Positions 1 to 6,813 of a stretch of DNA of 14,297 nucleotides are shown here, piece by piece. The stretch is taken from NCBI GenBank assembly GCA_016789295.1, contig JAEUQL010000037.1, positions 1 to 14,297 on the forward strand, in the 5' to 3' direction. The notes under the pieces are model-generated. The model was not told where the DNA came from. It was given only the letters and a program-made list of their open reading frames with translations, and ran no database searches. The position numbers and the translations under genes are program-made. The DNA comes from Blastocatellia bacterium. GTDB lineage: Bacteria > Acidobacteriota > Blastocatellia > Chloracidobacteriales > JADJPF01. How positions within the stretch are numbered: position 1 is the first letter of the stretch; the number at the start of each line of letters is the position of its first letter.

Positions 1-165
1 CAGAAGAATACCCCACAAAAAGGAGAGTATTTTCTTAGAATAGCGTTCGACCCTGTAGCAAAAACAGTAGGCGACGAACTAAAAAAAGATCTCCGAAAGA
101 AAGGATATTACTGGGATAAATCTGTAGTGTCTAAGCCTATGAGGTTTGTTATAGAAAATAATTAG
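1..165 (+). CDS. C-terminal 54 codons of an unidentified protein (partial at left edge)
   Basis: Frame 1 is open from the first base to a TAG at 163-165 and reads 54 residues, ending in SKPMRFVIENN. The piece is lysine-rich with a mixed hydrophobic pattern (EYFLRIAFDPVAK, then DELKKDLRKKGYYWDKS), which looks like real coding sequence and the end of a small globular domain. I do not recognise the family. A hairpin follows at 181-214 and an Rhs-repeat remnant about 215 bases downstream. It could therefore be the variable toxin tip of an Rhs protein or the adjacent immunity protein, but that rests on context only. The start lies outside the window, so length and domain order are unknown. Confidence 0.6.
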   Translation, partial: QKNTPQKGEYFLRIAFDPVAKTVGDELKKDLRKKGYYWDKSVVSKPMRFVIENN

Positions 166-481
166 CCTCTGATTTTAATAAATCATCACCCAGTTTCAAA
201 ATTGGGTGGTGATTAAGCATTTCTAAAGTCTCCTTTTAAGAATATAACCAAAAAGTAGAAATCATTTGAAGAATAGAGCTGAAGAGATGACAGTCAACCA
301 AATCAATCTCATCTGAGGTGAAGATTTTATTTTCAAGTGAGTATAAAGTTTCTATCCCTATCATCGCATCATTAGCAACAAATTACAGTTATGATGGAAA
401 TGGAAACCTTAGCAATGATGGGAAGGAGTATGAGTGGGATCGAGCTAACCGACTAGTGGCAATGATGGATTTGGTTAACTG
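166..481. other. Gene-poor stretch left of the oxidase gene
   Basis: This stretch holds the hairpin at 181-214 and the Rhs remnant. The sequence between 215 and 380 shows no plausible intact gene on either strand. The only reading frame of note is a 42-codon one on the minus strand (364 down to 236) without a ribosome binding site. The general look is of decaying accessory DNA. Confidence 0.55.
181..214. terminator. Hairpin after the partial gene
   Basis: AATCATCACCCA (181-192) and TGGGTGGTGATT (203-214) form a 12-bp stem with one G-T position around a 10-base loop. It begins 15 bases after the TAG at 165, a usual place for a transcription terminator. There is no strong T-run on either side, so intrinsic termination is inferred from position and stem only. 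It could also serve transcripts arriving from the oxidase gene on the other strand. Confidence 0.5.
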
Positions 482-485
482 TTAG
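291..485 (+). pseudogene. Rhs/YD-repeat gene remnant
   Basis: The plus-strand frame open from 291 to the TAG at 483-485 has no convincing start codon or ribosome binding site. From 381 it reads NYSYDGNGNLSNDG and then KEYEWDRANRLVAM (to 464). This closely matches the conserved Rhs/YD repeat pattern of YDxNGNL followed by YxWDxxNRL. Residues before 381 do not look like Rhs sequence, and after 464 the frame ends with DLVNC and a stop. The match covers about one repeat, so this is a broken fragment or a displaced core fragment of the kind left at Rhs loci when C-terminal tips are exchanged. Its last bases overlap the 3' end of the convergent FAD-oxidase gene by 4 bases. No function is expected. 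Confidence 0.7.
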
Positions 486-1936
486 TAAGCCCTACATCGA
501 AGTGAAGGTATAGTCTTTCTTGGATTTGAGAGACCTTTGGGATTAAAACAGGCTCTTATACAAGCCATCAGATTTATATCTTCTGGAGTAAAGATCAGTT
601 TGACATAATCGAGTTTGTCAGTTCCTACTCCATGTTCACCTGTGATCGAGCCACCTACAGAGATACAAAGTCCCATTATTTCTTCACAAGCTGCTTTAAC
701 ATGCGTTACTTCATTAGTATCACGCCCATCATAGCTGATGTTAGGATGAAGGTTGCCATCACCAGCATGAAAAACATTTGAGATTTTGAGACTATATTTT
801 TCTGCTATTTGGTAGATCTGATCTAGGACTTCGGGCAGTTTACTTCGTGGAATGACTCCATCTTGAACCATAAGATCGGGTTTGATTCTACCCATTGCGC
901 CAAAAGCTCCTTTACGGCCAGCCCAGATCTTGTTCTTCTCATCTATGTTTTTTGCAATCCAGACCGACCTTGCACCTTCAGAAAGACAGATTTCACGTAC
1001 TCGCTCGGCTTCAACTGATGTTTCTACTGCAGTACCATCAAGCTCAATTATTACAACTGCAGCAGCATCTCTTGGCATACCTGCTGCGAATACTGAGTCT
1101 TCGACGGCATTGATGGTCACTTTGTCCATCATTTCTAATGCTGATGGAAGAATACCAGCAGCAATTATTGAAGAGACAGCACGACTAGCACTAATTGTAG
1201 TTGGAAAATCTGCTAGCATAGTCTTGATAGCTTCTGGCATGCGTTGAAGCTTTAAGGTGGCTTCTGTTGCTATACCAAAAGTTCCTTCTGAGCCAACAAA
1301 TAAACCTACAAGATCATAACCAACAGAGTCTGCTCCTTTACTTCCAAGATCAACAATAGATCCATCTGGTAGTACAACTCTCAGTGCCAATATATGGTTA
1401 ACTGTAGAGCCATACTTAAGGCAGTGTGGGCCGCCAGCATTCTCAGCAATATTTCCACCTATAGTACAAGCTGTTTGGCTTGAAGGATCAGGAGCGTAAA
1501 AATAGCCATCATCTTCTACAGTTCTAGTCAAGTTAATATTGATAAGCCCTGTTTCTACTACTGCTAGGCGATCTTCATAACTGATTCTGAGTATGCGATT
1601 CATTCGTGACATTTCTATAATGATGCTGCCGTCTAAAGCTGTAGCTCCTCCTGATAGACCTGTTCCTGCGCCACGAGCCAAAAAAGGTATATCTAAAGAA
1701 TTGAGTAGCTTAACTGTTTTGGAGACTTCATCAGTAGATGAAACAATTACTACTGCACGTGGTAGTGATTTGTGAGTCGTAAGGGCATCACATTCATAGA
1801 CAAGAAGCTCGGTTGGATCAAAAAGAACATCTTCACGACCAACAATCCGTTCTAAATCTTTAATAAGTGCTCTGTCTTGTATTCTATTCACTGTTAAGTG
1901 CCTAGTAGCTTTGATATGGGTTTCTATATGGCACAA
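482..1936 (-). CDS. glcD: GlcD-like FAD-linked oxidase (2-hydroxyacid dehydrogenase family)
   Basis: Predicted FAD-dependent dehydrogenase of the glycolate oxidase subunit D / D-lactate dehydrogenase family, which oxidises 2-hydroxyacids to 2-oxoacids in the cytoplasm or at the inner membrane face. The frame from 1936 gives 484 residues. An FAD-binding PCMH-type domain spans roughly 57-235 with the flavin loop RGAGTGLSGGA (88-98) and PSSQTACTIGGNIAENAGG (151-169). The FAD-oxidase C-terminal domain spans roughly 235-473 with HAGDGNLHPNI (390-400) and GEHGVGTDK (433-441). Length and motifs are typical. The start is uncertain. The longest frame begins with TTG at 1936, which overlaps the upstream regulator by 35 bases and has AAGGG ahead of it. 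A GTG at 1891 has AGG 9 bases upstream, lies 10 bases past the regulator stop, and gives an N-terminus (VNRIQDRALIKDLERIVG) closer to the family norm; I favour it. Probably co-transcribed with the regulator. No GlcE or GlcF partner is in the window, so substrate and electron acceptor are open. Confidence 0.9.
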   Translation of the reverse strand: MCHIETHIKATRHLTVNRIQDRALIKDLERIVGREDVLFDPTELLVYECDALTTHKSLPRAVVIVSSTDEVSKTVKLLNSLDIPFLARGAGTGLSGGATALDGSIIIEMSRMNRILRISYEDRLAVVETGLININLTRTVEDDGYFYAPDPSSQTACTIGGNIAENAGGPHCLKYGSTVNHILALRVVLPDGSIVDLGSKGADSVGYDLVGLFVGSEGTFGIATEATLKLQRMPEAIKTMLADFPTTISASRAVSSIIAAGILPSALEMMDKVTINAVEDSVFAAGMPRDAAAVVIIELDGTAVETSVEAERVREICLSEGARSVWIAKNIDEKNKIWAGRKGAFGAMGRIKPDLMVQDGVIPRSKLPEVLDQIYQIAEKYSLKISNVFHAGDGNLHPNISYDGRDTNEVTHVKAACEEIMGLCISVGGSITGEHGVGTDKLDYVKLIFTPEDINLMACIRACFNPKGLSNPRKTIPSLRCRAY

Positions 1937-3491
1937 TAAGCCCTTGTCTATATAGATCTACAAGTAGTCTAATAGCTTCGGTATCACCGCGCAGTTGCTC
2001 CAAACATTCACCAAGAGAGTTCTGCCCATCAAAAAGTATCATTAAACGTTCAACAGAGCGTGGGAAGCTGACGTGTTGAATGGCATCATTGAACCTTTCT
2101 GAAAGTACTAAGGTAATGTCTAAAGGTGGAAGTTGTTCTATCAAGTAGTATTCCTCGTTATATTGTTGCATCATTCTTGAAAGGATCTCATCTGTGTGTA
2201 ATGCAATAGTTCGAGGAATATTTATAGGTTGTGATTGGAATGTAAATGTGCCTTCATTCCAGTTTAGTAGGGTAAAGAGTGCAGGTTCTCCTACAAGATT
2301 GGCGTACTGTGCGTCTGCAACTGTTCCACTTAAAAAAACTATTCCACCTTCCATTTCACCATACATCAACCTCAAAACACCTGTTTTACGTTTGGCTTCC
2401 ATAAAGCGCAGAAGGTCTGCTGTAGTCATGTCTGAAAGGTTGCCAGAAAGCTCTACCTGACCTGCTCCACCAAGAGAGAACTCGTGTTGAAGGTTCTGCA
2501 GTTGTCGCTGAAGTAGCTTCTTTATCCTCATTGTTATTTCAGCAATGCTGAAAGGTTTCACCCAGTAGTCTTCAACGCCTCTTTGAAAAGCTGCAAGTTT
2601 CTCCTCTTCTTGCCCGCGTGAAGTAAGACAGACGAAAGGAATGCTACTGGTTTCTGGATATTGCTGAAGTTTTGCGAAGAGTTGACTACCATCCATTTTG
2701 GGCATTAGAAGGTCAGATATTATCAGGTTTGGTCGAAAACGGAGTGCTTTATCAACAGCTTCTACACCATTAGTAGCTGTAATTACCTGACAACCAATAG
2801 TTTTAATAGCTGTACTCATAATCAGACAGATATTGGGATCATCATCAACTACTAAAATGCTCATATCTGCATAAAATTCTTGCTCTTGCCGACTAGTAGG
2901 AACGATCTTTGAAGACTGAAAACCTGGCAGTGGGACAGCTTTTTGAACAGGATAAGTATCTACTTCATCTGTCCAGGTACCTCGTGCCCCTTGTGCCCAA
3001 GACTCGTCTTTTTCTCCTATCATTTCGCGAAGCTCTTTGCGATATACTTCGTCCTTGTCTCCAAAAGGTGGAAGGGTGTTGATAAAACCACGCGCTGCTT
3101 CTTTTTGGTTTATTAGTAAATAGACTTCTATGACTTGACGGCTGGTTCTGTAGGCATCTTCGAACTGGCCAAGGTTGTGTTGCAGACGTTCTATATCTTT
3201 TAGTATTGAGGCTCGACGGTCGTTGCTTGCCATCTTCTCAGCTTTTCGATAGTAGGCAATAGCCAACTCCATCTGCTTTGTCTGTTGGTAAAGCTCTGCA
3301 AGTCGCAAAAAGCATTCTATGGCTTCTTCGTTCATATTAGCACCCTGGTAGAGGTTGCTAAGTTGTCTGAGTGCTTCACTGTCATTGGGGTTTTGCATAA
3401 GAGCTTGGCGCAAGCGTTCTATCTCCCTGTTGGTTTTTACTTGATCCAAGCGTGTATTCATCTGTTGCCAAACTTTGTCAAAAAGTGCCAT
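1902..3491 (-). CDS. TPR - receiver - PATAN (DUF4388) response regulator
   Basis: A 529-residue cytoplasmic regulator. Residues about 36-150 are helical repeats of TPR type. Residues 210-330 form a CheY-like receiver domain (SILVVDDDPN) with the acidic cluster D216-D218, predicted phosphorylated D260 (LIISDLLMPKMDG), T290 and K312 (WVKPF). Residues about 345-440 resemble the PATAN/DUF4388 domain of PatA-like regulators (DLLRFMEAKRKTGVLRL, GGIVFLSGTVADAQY). A further 90-residue helical end follows. There is no DNA-binding or enzymatic output domain, so output is probably through protein contact. In cyanobacteria, PATAN-receiver proteins act in motility and cell patterning; that role here is inference. 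ATG 3491 has GAAAGG 7 bases upstream. No histidine kinase is in the window, so the partner is unknown. First gene of a likely operon with the FAD oxidase, and divergent from the pentapeptide-repeat gene. Confidence 0.9.
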   Translation of the reverse strand: MALFDKVWQQMNTRLDQVKTNREIERLRQALMQNPNDSEALRQLSNLYQGANMNEEAIECFLRLAELYQQTKQMELAIAYYRKAEKMASNDRRASILKDIERLQHNLGQFEDAYRTSRQVIEVYLLINQKEAARGFINTLPPFGDKDEVYRKELREMIGEKDESWAQGARGTWTDEVDTYPVQKAVPLPGFQSSKIVPTSRQEQEFYADMSILVVDDDPNICLIMSTAIKTIGCQVITATNGVEAVDKALRFRPNLIISDLLMPKMDGSQLFAKLQQYPETSSIPFVCLTSRGQEEEKLAAFQRGVEDYWVKPFSIAEITMRIKKLLQRQLQNLQHEFSLGGAGQVELSGNLSDMTTADLLRFMEAKRKTGVLRLMYGEMEGGIVFLSGTVADAQYANLVGEPALFTLLNWNEGTFTFQSQPINIPRTIALHTDEILSRMMQQYNEEYYLIEQLPPLDITLVLSERFNDAIQHVSFPRSVERLMILFDGQNSLGECLEQLRGDTEAIRLLVDLYRQGLIVPYRNPYQSY

Positions 3492-3668
3492 GAGATGCCT
3501 TTCGAGAGAACTTTTAGAGTTATTTAGGTCTGTTCAGGTGTAGTCTTGCAAACTCTCTTCTGAACATAAGGGCGTCATATTTTTCTGCTACAAGTTTCAC
3601 TCAAGTCCAACACTTTAACCTTCTTGCTGCTTGAACCAACAGAAAGAGATCGGTTTCTGTGGCGAAAG

Positions 3669-3697
3669 CCAAGCTTCAGTGGTTGGGTGAAGTTTGG
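3669..3697. repeat. Inverted repeat in the regulator leader
   Basis: CCAAGCTTCA (3669-3678) and TGAAGTTTGG (3688-3697) pair over 10 positions with one mismatch or wobble, around a 9-base loop. If the minus-strand promoter at 3717-3746 is used, the hairpin lies near the 5' end of the regulator mRNA. It could be a leader structure or a protein binding site; nothing in the sequence decides this. Confidence 0.4.
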
Positions 3698-3716
3698 TAT
3701 AACTCAAGATTTTTCA

Positions 3717-3746
3717 ATAATAATGCTCTGTAACGGTCTGAGTCAA
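3717..3746 (-). promoter_or_regulatory. Promoter for the regulator-oxidase operon
   Basis: On the minus strand, TTGACT (3746-3741) and TATTAT (3722-3717) are separated by 18 bases; each matches the sigma-70 consensus at five of six positions. Transcription would start near 3710, giving a leader of roughly 220 bases before the ATG at 3491. Confidence 0.55.
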
Positions 3747-3777
3747 CTTTATAGATTTTGACTTGTTGTGATCGCGC

Positions 3778-3806
3778 TTGCTTGCTTAATAGCTTACTGA
3801 TAATAT
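3778..3806 (+). promoter_or_regulatory. Possible promoter for the pentapeptide-repeat gene
   Basis: TTGCTT (3778-3783), a 17-base spacer and TAATAT (3801-3806), with a TG one base before the -10 as in extended -10 promoters. Both hexamers are imperfect, so this is a moderate candidate. It would give a leader of about 135 bases. Confidence 0.35.
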
Positions 3807-3945
3807 GCACCTGAAAAATCAGAGATGGCCACAAGTAGAACAGACCTTCTAGAGTCTTCGAAGATATGCCTGCTTCTGTGTCCAGTAGAGTGTCAAAGAT
3901 AAAACAGTCTTTTTATTGATCAAGCCTTACTAGGAGGAACGCCTG

Positions 3946-6717
3946 ATGTCTACTTCAGATAGAAGTGTCAAGGAGGGTCAGAAAGCACCAGAGCCTCAGC
4001 GAGCAAACCTGCAAGGAGCAAACTTGCAAAGAGTAAATCTCAGCAATGCAAAACTAAACGGTGCAAGTTTTGTTGGAGCAAATTTGAGTGGTGCTACGCT
4101 TATCAAAACAGAATTAGCCAAAGCCAACCTACAAAATACAAACCTTTCAGGGGCAAACCTGACCGAAAGCAACTTGAGTGGAGCCAATATGGAAGGAGTA
4201 GATCTGGCTGGTGCAATATTGACCAAGGCCAATTTGACCAAAGCCAATCTTCACAAAGCCAAAATAGTTGGTTCCAACCTTAGTGAATCGATTCTTGTAA
4301 AGGCCAATTTGTCAGAAGCAGATTTGAGTGGAGCTATTGTTACCCAAGCAGTGGCTCAAAATGCTACTTTTACAAAAGCAACTCTCACAAAAACAGACAT
4401 GAGGAAAGTAGATCTTGAGTCTGCAGATTTGACAGAAGTGAATGCTAGTGAAGTTCAATTTGGGAGTGCAAAACTTGTTAGTGCTAAACTCACAAAAGCA
4501 GTACTCACTGCAGCAGACCTCAAAGCTGCCGATCTGTCACAGGCAGAAGCTTCAGAGATCGATCTAGAGAATGCAGACCTTTCTGGAGCCAACCTTTCTA
4601 AAACAGATCTTCATGCTGCAAAACTTAAAGCAGCAAACCTTTCAGAGTGTGTAGCAGTAGAGGCAAGGTTTGAAAATTCGAACCTTTCCGGAGCCAACCT
4701 GGCCAAAGCCAACCTAGCTTCAGCAAAGTTCAAAGGAGCCGATCTGTCACAAACGAACTTGTCGGAATCGAACCTTGAAAAAGCAGACTTGTCGGCAGTC
4801 AATGCTACAGAAGCCGATCTATCGGGTGCAAACCTCAATGAGGTTGAAGCCGAAAAAGCCAACTTGCAAATGGCAAAGCTTCTGAATACAAAACTGACTT
4901 TGGCCAATCTTTCGGAAGCTAGCTTGGAGCTTGCAGAAGCTAAAGGAGCAGTTTTCAGCTCAGCTAATCTTGAGAAGGCCAACATCAGCGATGCTGTGTT
5001 AGAAGGTGCAGACTTGAATGGTGCAAGCCTGAAAAGTGCTAAATCACACAATACTAAGTTTATAAAGGCCAATTTTGCAGAAGCAGACCTTTCAAATGGC
5101 GATTTTACAAGTGCTGACTTGACGCAGGCTGTACTTGCCAAAGCTGTACTCAACCACGCCAACTTTACCAGTGCAACATTGGCTCAAGCAGATTTGAGCG
5201 ATTCTTCTCTACAAGAAGCCAATCTTTCAGGTGCAAATCTTAGTGAAGCCAACCTTTCGGGTGCAGACCTTTCAGGTGCAGATCTTGCTAGTCTCTTTAT
5301 GGCACTGGGTGCATTCACTGGAACTTTGGATTCAGAGTCTGTAGCAGGATCACTCTCAATAGAGGACAATAGTTCTGTTCAACCAGTCATCATTGAAAGC
5401 GGTGCCGAAAATGACATTTCACCGTTGCCAGCATCGGTTGATGTGGCAGAAACAGTAGCATCGGTTAGCCAGACAACACCTGATACCAGCCAAGAAAGTA
5501 GCTCCTCAGAATTGGTTGAGTTAGCTTCTATGTCTTCTCAGCCATCAACACAAGAATCTTCAGAAGTAGCACCTGTTCAACAGAGCGACAAAACGGACAT
5601 ACTTGACAGATCGCACCCTTTCTATACTGATGCTCCTGCAGAAAAGAGTGAAGCAAGTGACGATGCTGAAACGGCTACAGCTCAAGAGCAGACAGAGGCA
5701 GCTCAGACTTCAGAAGAACAGTCTGCAGAGTCAGTAGCACCCGCAGAATCTGTGGAAGTCGCCGAATCAGAACCGGCTCAAGCTGCGAGCGACTCGTCAA
5801 CTTCAACAGAACCAGCTCAATCTCAAGAAGAACCAGCTCAGGAATCTGTAGAGAAAGCTGCAGAAGAGTCTGCAGAAGAAACCATACCCCAAAGCCCAGA
5901 TATTATTGATATCTTCAATGAAACACTTGCTGAAGAACCAGATAGAATGGAGCAGTTGACAAAACTTGCGACTGCACAACCTGCAAGCACACAACCTTCA
6001 GCAGAAGAGTCTCTAGAAGAAGAGAAGAAAGAGACTAAAAAGGTAGGTTGGCGTGAACCAGAGGCTCCTTCAGCAGATAAAGTTCCGCCTACAGAAGATT
6101 TCTTTGGGATTAAAAGTGCTTCCAGTGCGGCTGTAACTCCTGAAGCTGCTGAGCAGGTTCAGCAGGTGGAAGAACAAGAAGAACAGGTGGAAAATAGCCT
6201 GTTTGATACCCAACCACTTGGAAGCATCATTCCTACAGGGTTCAAACCTGATGTGAGTAGTGATGGAAGTGAAGACCAACCAAAAGCTGCAGCTACAGGA
6301 TCGCTGGCTGAGTTTCTGGGACTCAACGAAGTTATGGAACAACTGCCCTCACCAGATAAGATAGAAGCTCAAGTAGCTATGAGGCGCGAGCGTGATCGAG
6401 ATACTTCTTACGTCTCTTCAAGGACTCAGCGTTATAACGTGAACCCAAAGGCTGTAAAGCTTCCTCCCGAAACCGAAGAGCGCAAGCGAGCACGTCACAC
6501 TGCTCGCGGTCTGGTCTCACAGATCTTTGCTGCAAACAAGAAGTTGATACAAGAGTCCCTCAGAAAAGGTAACTTCTATGATGCGTTAAGAGAACAGCTT
6601 ATAGGAGCAAGGCACGAGTATGAGAAGCAGGTTTCACGACAAATTCGTGAAGAGTTTGACTATTTTCAACTTGAGCTAGACGTGCGTATTCAAGCTATGA
6701 AGAAAGAGTTGAACTAA
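3946..6717 (+). CDS. Giant pentapeptide-repeat protein with acidic linker and charged helical C-terminus
   Basis: A 923-residue protein with three parts. After an 18-residue start, residues 19-448 are 86 consecutive pentapeptides of the A(D/N)LSx type without a single interruption. These are predicted to fold as a right-handed quadrilateral beta-helix of about 21 coils. Residues 449-785 are low-complexity, rich in Ser, Glu, Ala, Gln and Pro, and strongly acidic, so probably disordered. Residues 786-923 return to ordered-looking sequence: SLAEFLGLNEVMEQL, a basic segment (MRRERDRDTSYVSSRTQR), and long charged helices ending in FQLELDVRIQAMKKELN. I do not recognise this C-terminal domain. There is no signal peptide or membrane segment, so it is probably cytoplasmic. 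The start ATG has AGGAGG 8 bases upstream, the best ribosome binding site in the window. Short pentapeptide-repeat proteins can mimic DNA and protect gyrase, but this length and architecture suggest a scaffold instead; function unknown. Confidence 0.93.
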   Translation: MSTSDRSVKEGQKAPEPQRANLQGANLQRVNLSNAKLNGASFVGANLSGATLIKTELAKANLQNTNLSGANLTESNLSGANMEGVDLAGAILTKANLTKANLHKAKIVGSNLSESILVKANLSEADLSGAIVTQAVAQNATFTKATLTKTDMRKVDLESADLTEVNASEVQFGSAKLVSAKLTKAVLTAADLKAADLSQAEASEIDLENADLSGANLSKTDLHAAKLKAANLSECVAVEARFENSNLSGANLAKANLASAKFKGADLSQTNLSESNLEKADLSAVNATEADLSGANLNEVEAEKANLQMAKLLNTKLTLANLSEASLELAEAKGAVFSSANLEKANISDAVLEGADLNGASLKSAKSHNTKFIKANFAEADLSNGDFTSADLTQAVLAKAVLNHANFTSATLAQADLSDSSLQEANLSGANLSEANLSGADLSGADLASLFMALGAFTGTLDSESVAGSLSIEDNSSVQPVIIESGAENDISPLPASVDVAETVASVSQTTPDTSQESSSSELVELASMSSQPSTQESSEVAPVQQSDKTDILDRSHPFYTDAPAEKSEASDDAETATAQEQTEAAQTSEEQSAESVAPAESVEVAESEPAQAASDSSTSTEPAQSQEEPAQESVEKAAEESAEETIPQSPDIIDIFNETLAEEPDRMEQLTKLATAQPASTQPSAEESLEEEKKETKKVGWREPEAPSADKVPPTEDFFGIKSASSAAVTPEAAEQVQQVEEQEEQVENSLFDTQPLGSIIPTGFKPDVSSDGSEDQPKAAATGSLAEFLGLNEVMEQLPSPDKIEAQVAMRRERDRDTSYVSSRTQRYNVNPKAVKLPPETEERKRARHTARGLVSQIFAANKKLIQESLRKGNFYDALREQLIGARHEYEKQVSRQIREEFDYFQLELDVRIQAMKKELN
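4000..5289 (+). repeat. 86 tandem pentapeptide-coding units (15-bp period)
   Basis: The region encodes 86 in-register five-residue units from RANLQ to GADLA. The third base and many codons vary, so it is a protein-level repeat with only loose DNA repetition (recurrent GCCAACCTT and GGTGCA-like words). Most centre residues are Leu. At units 24, 30, 37, 44, 54, 57 and 63 the centre is Ala, and at unit 70 it is Ser, giving a rough spacing of six to seven units. Confidence 0.9.
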
Positions 6718-6737
6718 CTAACTTTCTACACAGCTTT

Positions 6738-6770
6738 AAAATAGAGAAAGAGCTTGCTCTTTCTCTATTT
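6738..6770. terminator. Perfect 15-bp hairpin between the pentapeptide-repeat and M48 genes
   Basis: AAATAGAGAAAGAGC (6738-6752) and GCTCTTTCTCTATTT (6756-6770) are exact reverse complements around a tiny loop, 20 bases after the pentapeptide gene's stop. This is a probable terminator, although no long T-run follows the stem beyond its own TATTT. The M48 gene starts only 43 bases downstream and I see no clear promoter between them, so partial read-through may feed that gene. Confidence 0.7.
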
Positions 6771-6813
6771 GCTCGTTGTTGGAAATAAAATTGGCTTTTC
6801 CGGAAAGGCAAAG

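Larger units (their letters stand above)
3492..3945. other. 454-bp divergent intergenic region
   Basis: This region separates the regulator (leftward) from the pentapeptide-repeat gene (rightward). It holds a good minus-strand promoter at 3717-3746, a weaker plus-strand candidate at 3778-3806, and an imperfect inverted repeat at 3669-3697. I see no tRNA, small protein gene or recognisable riboswitch. Both transcripts would have long leaders (about 220 and 135 bases) if these promoters are used. Confidence 0.6.

Noticed and set aside
236..364. 42-codon minus-strand reading frame (MIGIETLYSLENKIF...) in the gap left of the oxidase gene
   Set aside because: Composition is protein-like, but there is no ribosome binding site and no recognisable family, and it overlaps the Rhs remnant on the other strand. 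It could be a remnant of an immunity gene, but this cannot be supported.
882..1247. 121-codon plus-strand frame opposite the FAD oxidase gene
   Set aside because: Shadow of a strongly supported gene whose motifs are all on the minus strand; no ribosome binding site or family match.
4611..5162. 183-codon antisense open frame inside the pentapeptide-repeat gene (with smaller ones at 3996-4247 and 5184-5369)
   Set aside because: These arise from the biased codon pattern of the repeats, which avoids stops on the opposite strand; the translations are low-complexity and lack ribosome binding sites.
6754..6813. N-terminal extension of the M48 gene from a TTG at 6754
   Set aside because: The TTG lies in the loop and right arm of the hairpin, without a ribosome binding site; ATG 6814 has a good one.
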